Positions 31,651-42,869 of a stretch of DNA of 64,000 nt are shown here, in pieces. Each line of letters begins with the position of its first letter. Positions within the stretch are counted from its first letter, which is position 1. The notes under the pieces were generated by a model that saw only the letters and a program-made list of their open reading frames with translations, did not search any database and was not told the origin of the DNA. Source of the stretch: Sabethes cyaneus (lineage: Eukaryota > Arthropoda > Insecta > Diptera > Culicidae); contig NC_071354.1 in the NCBI RefSeq assembly GCF_943734655.1, forward strand, positions 141,665,142-141,729,141. Reading direction: 5' to 3'. The position numbers and the translations under genes were made by a program.

Positions 31651-34638
31651 TCAGTTCGTCAATGTCATTCAAGTTATTTTAAGTCCAAAAGTACCAATTT
31701 GCAATAGTTATTTTGCTGCTGGCGATATTCGCCTCCCCAAAATCAATATCCTTGCTACGATACCGTTGCTCACCACGGTTGGCTAGAAAAAGGTGGCTAT
31801 TTTATTTGCTAACTTTTCATTTTTTGCCTCATGCAGTACGTTTGTGTACTTACTCTTCATCCTCACGCCGAAAGTTTGTGTACATAAACGAGCAAATTAG
31901 TCTTGGGAAGAGTCGTTTTTTTGCCTCGGCGACCTGCTCATCTTTTTCTACGCCGTACATGCGAATGTTTCGATTGCTTGCAGACCAGCAAGTAAAGAAG
32001 AGTTGATTGGAACGGGCGAGTGTAACAATCTAAACCTCAGCCCTCTTGGAGCTCTTGGACAGAACATGTACAGGCTTGCTCCCCTGGGGTGGATTAAACG
32101 AAGAGGCAAAAAAAAACATATTGCCCATGCCGGTCACGAGTGAAATCCGCAGAAATTAGCAACGCAAAAAGGTAAGATCTCGATTTGTTGGTTTGTTATC
32201 TCTGCTTTGTGCGAAAAAAAGAGGAAGAGGATATGCTTGAGGACAACAGATTTCGACTTCCGATCGTTGTCAGCTCCGGGCTGATCGTGGTCGACTTTAA
32301 TCCGATATACAGACAGTAACTAAAATAAAAGTGAAAATTTTGGAAATTTTGCGTCGCCGCCAAGCCAAATGAATGATGGTAAATACATAGTTTTGGCAGC
32401 GCTTCAGACGACGGTAGAGACAGCTATGCCGCACGTGAGTTGCAAGCGACGAACTTCGTTTCTGTAGTTTGTAACGATGAATGCATACATCAGTAAGCGT
32501 ACGTCTGTGGTTAATATAATTAATTTCAATTAATCATTACGATTTCTGCTTTGATCAAAATTCGATAAACTGCGTTTCTTCAACTTTAGTTGCACTAACT
32601 TCTGTTGCATTATTGCTCTGGAAAATTCTCCAGAAAAATATTTCTGTAGTCATTAAACTGAGTTGTCCTACGTGTTGTGATTGTTTACGGTACGCTCTGA
32701 CAACATAATTTTGATGTCATAATCACTATGAAGTATGTATATTAATTCAATCAGACTAAGGATGATTATTCTCCGGTTGTTGTAAAAGATGAAATCAAAC
32801 CGGTAAACCTTGAAAATATTTTTTTGCATTAAGCAATTTGCAGTCGATTGTAAAACACTTTTTTGCACTGAGAAAAACGATGGTGCATATTTACCATTAC
32901 ATTCAGCTTCGCTGAATAAATTTCACGATTTATTTTTCTGTTCGTCAAAACATGTATCTAAAAAATAAAAAAAAATTTAACAAATGTTTGATTTTTTGCG
33001 AAAAATTGCCACTCATTTTGGCAAATTTTTATCGAAAGCAGCCCGATGATATTTCGCGACACTTGCCATTCATATATTTCGTCAAACCTGTCTGTCCTCA
33101 AATCAGATATTCAGTGCAATTTTACTCGGAAATATCAGCCCACTAAAAACGGCTTCGAGATGCGGCGTCGCCGCCGCCACCGCCACCACCAACCATCAAG
33201 AAATGACTAGTAAAATACACCAGATTTTTTTTTCTTCATCATTTGAATAAAACTCCCGTTAGCACCCGCGAGATTCATCTGAAATTAATGTATTCACGTC
33301 GCACGACGGCTGATCAGTTGAGCTGCTGCAGTCCCGTCACGGGTAGGCGCTACTCTACTCTGCCACTTCTGCCCATCTTTGACGGTTGGACCGTCCGACG
33401 TAGTGCGCGGTGGTCATTGCTTCGGATCAAACACATTGCGATATCGGTTCCAGATGAAACCTAATAAACAACAGGCTCGTGGCGCTGCGCTGCGCTGCGG
33501 TCAAGATATCTTCGTGCAGGCGCACGGTGGGCTTGATATTCGAGAATCGCCAAGATGCTCGCGATTGCTTTTGCTGGTTATTATTTTTCCAAACTGGACA
33601 CCAGTTATGGAAGGAGAGTTTGTGTTTGATACTATTTTTAGATTTGATTGACATACCTTGATTCGTCGGAGCACCTCTGGATGCTGCATGCAAGATAACG
33701 GTAGTATCTCTCGCAATAACAACAACAACAACAATTCCCATACGCATATAAATAAAATTTCAGATTCCTACAGTCCCGCCCGCCCGAATGACTAAATTGA
33801 AAAGCCCTAATCGATGTGACCATGTTGTTGACGCTTCTTTAACGTTTTGCTTTCGCGTGATTAGTTTTATTATCGATTGCCGCTTCTCGTTTGTAATAAT
33901 ACCGGCGCCCATATAAAAACCTATCTATTTAACTTGGCCAGCCATTTAACGGCCACCATTGCGGAAGCGGTATTTATATTCCAATAAATTCTAACATGTT
34001 AGCATCGCTTCGGGGAAAGCGGGTCGTAAAGATAAATTTTAATTTTGTCGTGCGCCATCGCGGAGAAAGGTCATCAGTACATCATTTACGACACCAGACA
34101 ACGTTAGGTTTATGATGACTATTTTATTTGTCAGCGGGAATTCTACTTTGTGCTGTTTGAAGGAAGTCATTTGCTTTGATTTAGTTTGACAACAACAATA
34201 GTGTGTGCCGCTCAAATATAAAAGGCACAAAGTATCGTATATACTGTTACTTATACTTTTCTTAGTTTAGTAAAACGTTTATTCTTATAAAAAAATTATA
34301 TATTTGTTGCAACAGATTAATCTTCAACATATTGCGCTCAATAGGACACTGCCTCTAGTTTCTAATAATAAATAACAGAAGTTGGCGTTAGTGTTTCATC
34401 ATGTGCCATGCGTGAGAGTATGCTGAAACTATGAATGTTTCCCTGTTGAGTACAACAGATGTCGTTAGTTTGTAATGCATATTATACATTTCGGAAACAG
34501 CCCAATTTTGCGCGACAACGCAGCAACATTACTCTCTCATTCATTTCAGTTTATTTCGTGTTTATCGCTAATCGCAATATAACGCTTGACTCCTGTACCA
34601 ATAAATAGTTGGTAAACATTGTTTTTATTTATTGCGTT
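31651..34638. other. Intergenic, no recognised gene
   Basis: Short ORFs only. GC-rich patches occur at 33160-33190 (gccgccgccaccgccacc) and at 33480-33500. Nothing was assigned. Confidence 0.35.
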
Positions 34639-34866
34639 TGTAGTATATTGACCTGATCTATTAATATACGTACGTTAGACCTGAACGACAATACCTCGTA
34701 TACAATGTACTTTGCGATAATCGATCGATACCTTTGACATATACATACATACATACAAGAAAGCGGTGTTGACGTTCGTCTGGAAGGAGAGATAAGAACG
34801 TGATGACGGGAGTAGATAGGCAACGCTTGGACGGGACAATTGTGACGACCCTAACCGCCCACTACA
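34639..34866 (+). repeat. 5' LTR (228 bp)
   Basis: It runs TG...CA with inverted tips tgtagt/actaca. It matches the 3' LTR along its length but has about 22 extra bases (near 34662-34683) and scattered substitutions, indicating an old insertion. It also contains a short (acat)n run. Confidence 0.88.
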
Positions 34867-35488
34867 ATCTGGTGACGAGGATTTCGGACCCTACAGCGGA
34901 AGGAAAAAACGGTAAGATTTTTTTTCGTTTACCGGTAATAGCGAATATTCCATGTATGAGAAAATTGAGATCCGTAAAAGGAAAACGTATAGGGGAATCG
35001 TAAGACAAAACGCGAGTGCGAATTAATTGTGCGAAAATTACTTGAAACCATATGGGTTTCTCCGTAATTGCACAAACCTGGAGGATTTTTCCGAAGTAGA
35101 GTTTGTTGTGGCGGAATCCATATGGGTTTCTCCGGAAGAGGCAGAAATCTCGAGAATTTCTCAAATTTTGGCACAAGGAAGGCGAGAGTTGATAGAACTC
35201 TCTGAATTCAAAATGGTGATGTTGTTACGTTAGTTGAATAAGTAGCTTTATCGATTGACATTTCTGGACACAAAAAAAAGAGTTGTTTTGGGAAGTTTAA
35301 CAAGTAATACGTTGCATCTCGCGTTTCGCAAAGATTTGAATAAGATAAATCTAATTAATATTTCTCTACACAAGTAAATCGAAAGAGGTTAATTAGAAAT
35401 TACAGAAAGATATGGTATAGGGTTTATGGTACAGGGTATAGTGATGCAAGAATCGGAAGGTTTCTTCACGTGAGATTGTATAACGGAT

Positions 35489-37315
35489 TCAAATGGATTG
35501 GTTAATGGGAAGGCGGAAACTTTCCCAGATATGAAATGCGAGAATTAGTAGAATTCTCCAGGTATGAAATGCAAATGAGCTTACTATTATTTCGAATAGC
35601 TTACACGACGCTGAAAGGCTGGTTATGCCGCGATAGTTTCTTATATTGTTTCGGTCACCACTTTTGAAAACCGGAAACATATAAGATTGCTTCCAAATTG
35701 CTGGAAATTTTCTTTGCTCAAACGATCTGTTAAAGATGCGACATAAAGGTTCCGCCAGAACTTCAGCGCAGCGAGTATAAACTACTGCAGGAATCCCATC
35801 CGGACCAGCAGAAAAAGAAGTTTTCAGTTTTTTTGCAGCGTTTACTATCATGTCCGTAGTTATTTCAAAAGTGTCCAAATCAATCAGGTCAAGCGGTACA
35901 CATTCGGATGCAGCCTCGGCATCTAACTCGGTAGCAGTGTTGTTGGCAAATACAGAAGAAAAAAACTGAGCAAACATTTCGCACGAATCCAATGCGGACG
36001 TAGCTTCACTGCCATCAAGACGAACATTCAATGGAATAATAGAACTTTTCCGCTTAGAGTTTACAAAATTCCAAAACTGCTTGGGATTTCGGCGGAGGTC
36101 TGTTTGCACGCGCAAAACATAGCTTTTGTACAGTCTAGAATTCAGCCGCCGATACTCAGCACTTGTTTGTTTAAACTTACATCGTGTTGCATCAGTTCGT
36201 AAATTTCGATATTTACGTTGCCAAGTGTTACGCACACGCTTCAATTCATGCAGGCGACGGGTAGCCCACGGGGGGGAAGCTGGCTTCTTCGCGAATGGTA
36301 AGTTAGATCTAAACCACTGGTTCAATGTCTCACTATATAAGCTAGCAATATCATCAACATCGTTCATTTCAAATAACGTAGCCCATTCAATACTCATTAT
36401 GAACTGGGTGAAAGCAGCGAAGTCAATTTTGCGGTAGTTCAAGGTACGTGTGTTATTCTCGGGCAAAAAGTGTGCTGTATTACTTCTGCTTTCAAACATC
36501 ATCGATAAGACTAGCGGGGGATGATGCAGATCAACAGGAACGAGTGGAGCATCACAAGTGTCAACCACGCAGTTTTGCTCAGCGGAACAAAAAATCAGAT
36601 CGAGCACACGATCGAGATGGTTAAGTTGATAATTCATTTGACGCAGGTTCAAAAAATCCATGCCATCTATAAGCGCCGCGCTTGCGACGGGTAAGCGGAG
36701 AGAAGTCGTGTGTGGTGATCTTTCATTAGCCCATATAATACGAGGCTGATTGAAATCGCCACAAACCAAAACGACATCACAAGCAGACTTTTTTTCACAC
36801 ATCTCTGCGACAGAAGCTATATGGCTATCGATAACAGCACTGTCGGTACTTAAGACCGGGGGAACGTAGGCGGCACAAAGCAGAATTCGCAAACCATAAA
36901 TGATGGTACTCACGCATATTTGTTCGAGATGGGTTCCGTTTGAGGTTTCCAATAGAGCGCATGAATGTTGTTTGGAAACGGCAATCAAAACTCCACCGAA
37001 AGATTTTTTGTCGCTGTTAATAGAGCTCCTGTCGCATCGGAAAACGTTGAACGAGTCGCCGAACAGCTGTTGCGAATTTATACGGTCATCCAGTCCAGTT
37101 TCGGTCAGCAAGATCACGTCAAAGTTGCAGTTGATAGTAGCTAGAAAAAACTCGTCGATTTTGGTACGTAATCCGCGGACGTTCTGATAATAGTACCAAA
37201 CACGATTCAAGCTCCTTGCAGCGTGCTGGAATGCGTGATCATACAGTATGGGTTGCACCGGAAAATGATCAAAATACTCGCCTCTGGCAGAAGCCTGAGG
37301 GCTCCCACCGTCCAA
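35489..37315 (-). pseudogene. ORF2 of the truncated non-LTR element, endonuclease and RT N-terminus
   Basis: The 608-codon frame shows an APE-like endonuclease: YYYQNVRGLRTKIDEF, LLTETGLDD, RCDRSS, VLVCGDFNQPRI, DLIFCS and the PVDLHHPPLV region (a divergent SDH site). A pre-RT linker and RT motif region KLKTSFSAGPDGIPAVV...FKSGDRNNIRNYRGITSLS follow. The last 30 residues are host-array sequence. The catalytic RT aspartates are absent because the element ends first, so it could not retrotranspose. Confidence 0.8.
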
Positions 37316-38160
37316 AATAAATCGCGTATGTTCATTAAAAACAGGATCATGTTCGTTGTTGATAGCAGGTTCGACATCACGTGTTAGTTTTTTGGCATTT
37401 CCATAAATTCACGGAACAGCAGTCCAGTGGGCCATGACGCAGGATCTAAGGCAACATTTTTCAGCTCCGGGTCCAAACCAATTTTGTAGGACACGTACGA
37501 AAAATTGGATGTATCAATTCCTTTTTTTACGAGTCGCACAACAGTAACAGGCTCGGTAACGTTTAAGCAGCGGGAAACAATTTTTTGTATGTCGTCGTCA
37601 CTTAGTTGTGGATTCAATCCCGATAGGTAAAGCCAAAAGCGTTTTTGTTTTACGATGGAAGCAATCGATGGAACAGAGAGATCGCTGAGATCAATATTGC
37701 TTGCACCACGATCAGGTTCAGCTGGGAATGGTACCCACTCAGTTCGGCGACGCTTTAGGCTTTTATTCGGCCAGACAGGAGTAGCGGTCATATTAGAAGG
37801 CGTTCCGGGTTCAACATTTATCGGCTTGCAAGGAAAATTGTCAATTTTTTTGCTTAAACCGTCAACCACCTCGAACAACTTTTGAACCTGGGCAGGCAGT
37901 TCGGTAAGTGTAGGCGATAGTGTAGTGTTGTTCAGTTGCAAGTCGGCTACGTACGATGAAATTGAACGCCCATTTAGCATTTCCCGACAATTAGGGCAAA
38001 GGAACATAATTTTGCCTTGCATGAAGATATCTTTGCACACTCGGCTATTGAAACCACAACATTGTTGGTTGATGTGGAAGCTGGTTTCACAGAAGCCGCA
38101 ACGAATCGGTTCCAGATCGTTGACGGTTTGTTTACATTCTCCGCACAGTGTTTGCGAGAA
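35578..38160 (-). mobile_element. Non-LTR retrotransposon fragment (ORF1 with PHD finger + ORF2 endonuclease/RT start), truncated at both ends
   Basis: On the minus strand, ORF1 then ORF2 run toward lower coordinates. The 5' end begins inside the 33-bp repeat at about 38160, with no start codon. The 3' end stops in the RT (RNYRGITSLSASCKLFE, then repeat-derived sequence) near 35578. It has no 3' UTR or poly(A). The double truncation inside a tandem array suggests recombination or unusual integration. Confidence 0.8.
37384..38160 (-). pseudogene. ORF1 of the truncated non-LTR element, PHD-type zinc finger
   Basis: The open frame from the TAA at 38161-38163 downward reads TLCGECKQTVNDLEPIRCGF, then C...H....CC and ..CPNC: a Cys4-His-Cys3 PHD pattern in about the first 60 residues. 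A hydrophilic linker and an esterase-free C-terminal segment with KRFWLYLSGLNPQLSDDDIQ (RRM-like) follow. The product is about 255 residues without its N-terminus. PHD-bearing ORF1 proteins are known in several Jockey/CR1-group elements. Its role would be RNP binding. Confidence 0.7.
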
Positions 38161-38464
38161 TTAGTAGAATTATCTAGATATGAAATGCAAAATGCAAAAA
38201 TTAGTAGTATTCTGCAGCTATGAAATGCGAGATTTAGTAGAATTATCCAGCTATAAAATGCGGGAATTAGTAGAACTCTCCAAATATAAAATACGGGAAT
38301 TAGAAGAATTCTCCAGATGGAAGGAGAGAATTGCTAGAGTTCTCCAGGTACGAAATACAGAGGAAAACCAGTTTACTCAGGAGTAATCGGAAATCATGTG
38401 GATATCCCTTGAATACATGAAGTTGCTATAAAAAAGCTTTCATAAACAGAAGTGCATTATGGGA

Positions 38465-41400
38465 ATGGATACGCAGGCCTATGCGCCGGATTCCTGTAAT
38501 CTTGGAGAGAGCGGAAGATGGGAAGTTGGATGAAGTGTTGAAGTGAGATACCATCGATGTTGGTACGGGACCTACCACTTGGATTTCGCCACTAGTTGTG
38601 GTCGGGAGGCCAAATCGGTGACCCTCGACTTAGAGTTGGTGAGGCTGTGTTGCGGGGATGCCACCCAATGCCATCAGTAGATGATTATTTGGCAAAGTGG
38701 GAACGCGGTCGATTGTGGAACAAGCACGGACGAACTGACATGACAAATAGAGGATGATCCTTTGTTATGCATGTTGCGGTGAAGCTCGTATTTACAGAGT
38801 TTTGTATTGTAGGGTTTCTACATTTGTATGGTTTTCACTGGTGACTGAAAGCATCACTCGCAGGCATGGGTAAAACACCGAACCGAGCTTACACGGTGGG
38901 CACCATTGCCTAAAGCCACTCAACAAACTTAATTTCGTTTTGCACGCCGTTCCCGTACATGCAAACAAACACGAAGTGTAAGAAGCATTACACCGGTGGC
39001 GTTAGGTTTAAACAATTTTCAGCCTAAGTTTTCAATGGCCTCGGTTAGCACATTTCCGAGTGTTAACCGATATCGGAATCCACCGTAGGCGAGTATTTTC
39101 AAGCTTGAAAAAACACGCATGGAGGCGCTTCATACTTATTCCAATTGGCCGTGTGAGTGAAAGAAATAAAAAAGCAAAAAGACACGAGTTCACGCTGATC
39201 GTCCAGCATATAGGGGAAAAGTGTATAATGTGCCCCCCCTAAGAATAAATGGATATATCTCCGTTATACTTCCCCAAATTAACGTTACAACTACGTGTAT
39301 ATGTTGGTATTTAAGCTGACAACCAATTGCAATTGTTTATTTCATTTAGTATTGTGGAATAAACATGCTAGGAATTATTTAATAAAAGCACCTAAATGTT
39401 GTGTTTCTCGTCTGCGCGGGGTAAAATGCCCCACCTGCGGTATAATATGCCCAATGCGGTAATTTGAGTATTTCTACCAGTGACAGACCAACTCTATTTT
39501 GTAGAAAGTAAAACTATTTCCCTCGTTTTGCAAAATATCGTTATTTTATGTAAAATAAACCTAGTTTCGGCCTTCTGGTGCACTTTTTCTTTTCTGCATG
39601 GGGCACATTATACTGCAGCTGTGGCGTTTTGTACCGGGTAGTTGAATTACCTAGAATTTGGACGTTGGCAATAAATTATTCCCACCACGGTTGCTCTACA
39701 ATAGTAATTGAATTAAATAATGGCAATTGGTTTCAACTTAGATCTGTTTACCTATGTTTATAGCCACATTTGTAAGGGGGGCAAATTGCACCACCGCAAG
39801 TGGGGCATATTGGCCTGCTTTTACTTATTTGAAAAAATATTTAATGCTAAAGCAAATCAAGCATTTCATACCGTTATTTTTGGCAGGGATGTCTTTTTGA
39901 AGTTCACTTTACGCAATCGAATCGCAACAACCGGTTATTTACAGATTTTGACAAGAAAATAGCCTATGGAAATGACGCCGAAAGTTACATCGGAAGCTGC
40001 TCAAAAACAAATTTATTTTTGTTTTGTTTTTACAGCATGTGACAACTGTCATACTTGCATAGTAGGCTAGTTTCATCAAATACTATGGTTTCTGGGTGGT
40101 TTTGCATTTTGATTTCGCTTGTTTAGCGAAAAACGAAGGGGGGGCACATTGGCCAGGGGGGGGCACGATATACACTTTTCCCCTATCCGAGAAACTTTTA
40201 CGAAGAAGAAATACACGCCATCCCGAGTATTTCCGAAGTGTTAAAACCCGGGTTGCAAAAAACAACACTGAAAAGGCTCGCGATTGCTTTTTCACAGCGT
40301 ACGGGTTGTTTTATCAGGCACGGTAACAGCGTACCGTCTCAAATTAACTTCGTGGCAGTTTTCAAATGCGGCACGCAGTTTGGTTCAGTTTTTAGACATG
40401 CCTGATCACTCGAGAGCCGCGGTGTGTGCATGTGGCGAAACTTGTTTTTTTTGGAAGAATTAAAGGGATGTACTTATAGAGGGTGGCGATTTAAATGAGG
40501 ATGAAAGTTTAGAGATCGCGTTGTCACGATTAAAGACCTAACCGAGACATTGAACTGAATTGGGGGAGGTGCCAACTGAGAGTTACAGTGGGTTTTTTTG
40601 GGAGTAAAGAAGGAAAAAGAAAAAATGTGAAATACAAACGATTCAATTGTTGCGAGAACCAAGATACGAGGCGGAGGTTCGCAGTGTTTGGAGATGGCCA
40701 ATTATCTTGAGTTTTTGCCGATGTTAGCTACGGGTTAGGAATCTTTGCGAGGGTTACTAGGCAAGGAAATAATATTCGGATGAAACCAGGAACAATCGAG
40801 CTCATTAGAGATACTATGAGCAAGATTGAGAGTCTCGAGTTCCATGGGGGTTGAAGACTACACTCTTCTGCTCACTGATCCAAGCCCGTTCGGGCTGGGG
40901 CCCATTTTGATTCAGTTCGATGAGCCCAGTAAACACCATGTTATCAGTTTCGCTCGAATCCAATGGCCGATACGGAACGCCACTGTTGTCAAACGGAAAA
41001 GGAAGCGTTGGAAATGGTTTGGGGCGTTTCCAGTACTACATGACCCATTGGAAAGGCATTCGATATTCACACGGATTGTAAAGCACTGAGTTGCGTATGA
41101 GTTGTAATTGCGATCGCAGGCGCTTAACCACAAAGTAGTGTTCACATTAGAAAAAGACAATCTGGCAAATACGCACGATTGGCCAATGGCAAATCACGGT
41201 TGTCAATACAAAAGGCAATACCATTCAATCCATCAAAAGAGATTTTTGTTCGAGAGGCCGTCATGCACGCAGCAGATTCTTCAGCGTTAATGTGACGAGA
41301 TGTAGAAGAATCAAGCAGAACTGATTCAGAAATCCAAGAAGTTTGGGGTTACTGGAATCCATCGTGCAATCGCCAAGGAATTTTATGATTTTCGGGGCGT

Positions 41401-42390
41401 CCTTATTCGAAGAGATTGAATTGTTGCTGCGTGCTCTATCTGAGAAACAGTACTACTTATCGCTCATAAAGGGCACCCAGAAGTCGCGATGATGAAGAGC
41501 CATCTGCGGTCTCACGTTCGGTGGCCAGGGATGGATGATCAAGTAGAGAAAATCATGAGGAACTGAGGAGGATGTACCTTAGTTGGCGCACCAGAGCCTC
41601 CAGAGCTATTGCAAAGAGGACAGCTGCCTAGTCATCTGTGGCATACGATAGCGTTGGACTTTTTTCGGTCCTCTACCGGAGAGACAGCATCTGATGGGTT
41701 TTGTAGCTTACTATGGCCGCTTCATGGAGATATGTGAATTGGAAAATAACATTGCGCGTGATGTTATGAGCAAATTTTCTATTATGTTCTGTCGATACGA
41801 AATTCCTTTCATATTGAGGACAGACAACGCGCCACAAATTAGAGCAGACTATGCTGAGTTCAGGGAATTCTGCGGTGCGAGTCGCACCAGGCTTTTGAGC
41901 ACTTTTCGCTATTGCCCACAATCAAACGGGGAAGTTAAGCACCGGAGCCGTTTAATCATTGGGCGTGTTCGTATGGTCCAGGAGCTATGACATGATTGGC
42001 GTCAGGAGCTTTACGTGTGTTTTATTACCCTGTCATTGCTCCAAGTACCCAACGATAGGAGAGTCCGGGTGAGATTGTTTGGTCGACGCATCCAAGCGGT
42101 TTGCCGAGTTTCATCTTTTCAAGAAAATGCAGGGATTAGACGAGATGCTGTAGTTAAATAAAAAGGAAAAGAGTACGCGGATCAATAGACGTGGGATAAA
42201 ACGAAGCATTCTAAAAGAGGGTGACAAGTACTGGCCAAAAGAATGCGTAAATCTAATAAATTTGATGGAGACTTCATTAATGACGAATTAGTCTTTGGCC
42301 AGAGGAGAGGGACCGATACAATAATCCAATCAAAAGGCAATGGTAACCAATACAGACGAAACGCAGCTCATCTTAAAACAAAGAATAGGA
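38465..42390 (+). pseudogene. Ty3/gypsy pol remnants: RT start, RNase H, integrase
   Basis: Broken frames read as the RT entry segment (GPTTWISPLVVV, about 38570-38620), RT/RNase H junction (MANYL-like, 40690-40850), RNase H start (LLLTDPSPFGLGPILIQFDE, 40868-40930) and integrase. In integrase the His-His-Cys zinc site is damaged: the codon at the first Cys of C-x2-C is a TGA stop (about 41565). The catalytic D, D and E contexts remain recognisable (TIALDFF, LRTDNAPQI, SNGEVK). A C-terminal segment near 42230-42380 contains NKFDGDF and YRRNAAHLK. Most of the RT is missing. It is inactive. Confidence 0.8.
39211..40185. mobile_element. 975-bp terminal-inverted-repeat element with repeated GGGGCAYATT motifs
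   Basis: The left end taggggaaaagtgtata and the right end tatacacttttcccctA are inverted copies and continue imperfectly into ccccccc/ggggggg. TA may be the target duplication. Inside, variants of ggggcacattatac or ggggcatattgg recur at least six times on both strands (about 39418, 39443, 39600, 39775, 39800, 40140). No transposase is present. It interrupts the LTR element's pol region. Confidence 0.7.
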
Positions 42391-42650
42391 GAACAGCTAC
42401 ATTCTTCTGATGACGAGGCAGCAAATGGTTTTTTAGAGCTAGCAGAGACAGGAAACACCCCTATCAAAGAAACTGGACCCAAACACTTGTTAAGTGATCT
42501 AGACAAATAAATCAGAGTACCACCGTCAAAATATCATGGCTGCCCCATACTCGGGCTCCAGTAGTAATATACATTTTTACAGCATCTTCCTGAATGAACA
42601 TTACATAGAACAAAAAAATAAGGTTTCTTTTATTTATTCAAAGCGGGGGT

Positions 42651-42860
42651 TGTAGTATATTGACCTGATCTATAACGACAATACCTCGTATACAGTGTAC
42701 TTTGCGATGATCGATCGATACATTTGACATATACATACATACATACATACAAGAAAGCGGTACTGACATTCGCATGGAAGGAGAGATAAGAACGTGATGA
42801 TGGGAGTAGACAGGCAACGCTTGGACGGGAGAGTTGTGACGACCCGGACGGTCCACTACA
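42651..42860 (+). repeat. 3' LTR (210 bp)
   Basis: It starts tgtagtatattgacc after a polypurine aaagcgggggt and ends gtccactaca. It is followed by the target duplicate gcgtt and aligns with the 5' LTR. Confidence 0.88.
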
Positions 42861-42869
42861 GCGTTCATG

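Larger units (their letters stand above)
35144..38385 (+). repeat. 33-bp coding tandem repeat (11-residue unit), split by a non-LTR insertion
   Basis: Units like gaattagtagaactctccaa followed by atataaaatgcgg translate in the plus frame as RELVELSxYKM. One loose unit is at about 35180-35215, two are at 35527-35580, and about five are at 38153-38345 in the frame of 38180-38386. The unit is exactly 11 codons and stays in frame across units, so it was a repeat domain of the LTR element's first ORF. The inserted non-LTR sequence sits between the two groups. Confidence 0.7.
34639..42860 (+). mobile_element. Ty3/gypsy LTR retrotransposon, full span, degenerate and nested
   Basis: Two related direct LTRs (34639-34866 and 42651-42860) begin tgtagtatattgacc and end ccactaca. 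gcgtt stands immediately outside both (34634-34638 and 42861-42865), a 5-bp integration duplication. A polypurine stretch aaagcggggg precedes the 3' LTR. tggtgacgagga just after the 5' LTR suits a primer-binding region. Internally, in order, are a gag-position region with an 11-residue repeat, an inserted non-LTR fragment (35578-38160), RT remnants (about 38465-38690), an inserted 975-bp inverted-repeat element, RT/RNase H remnants (40690-41090) and integrase (41440-42390). Frameshifts and stops make it inactive. Confidence 0.88.

Noticed and set aside
35144..38385. CRISPR-like 33-bp repeats
   Set aside because: The repeats are contiguous and in frame as an 11-residue coding unit, with no spacers.
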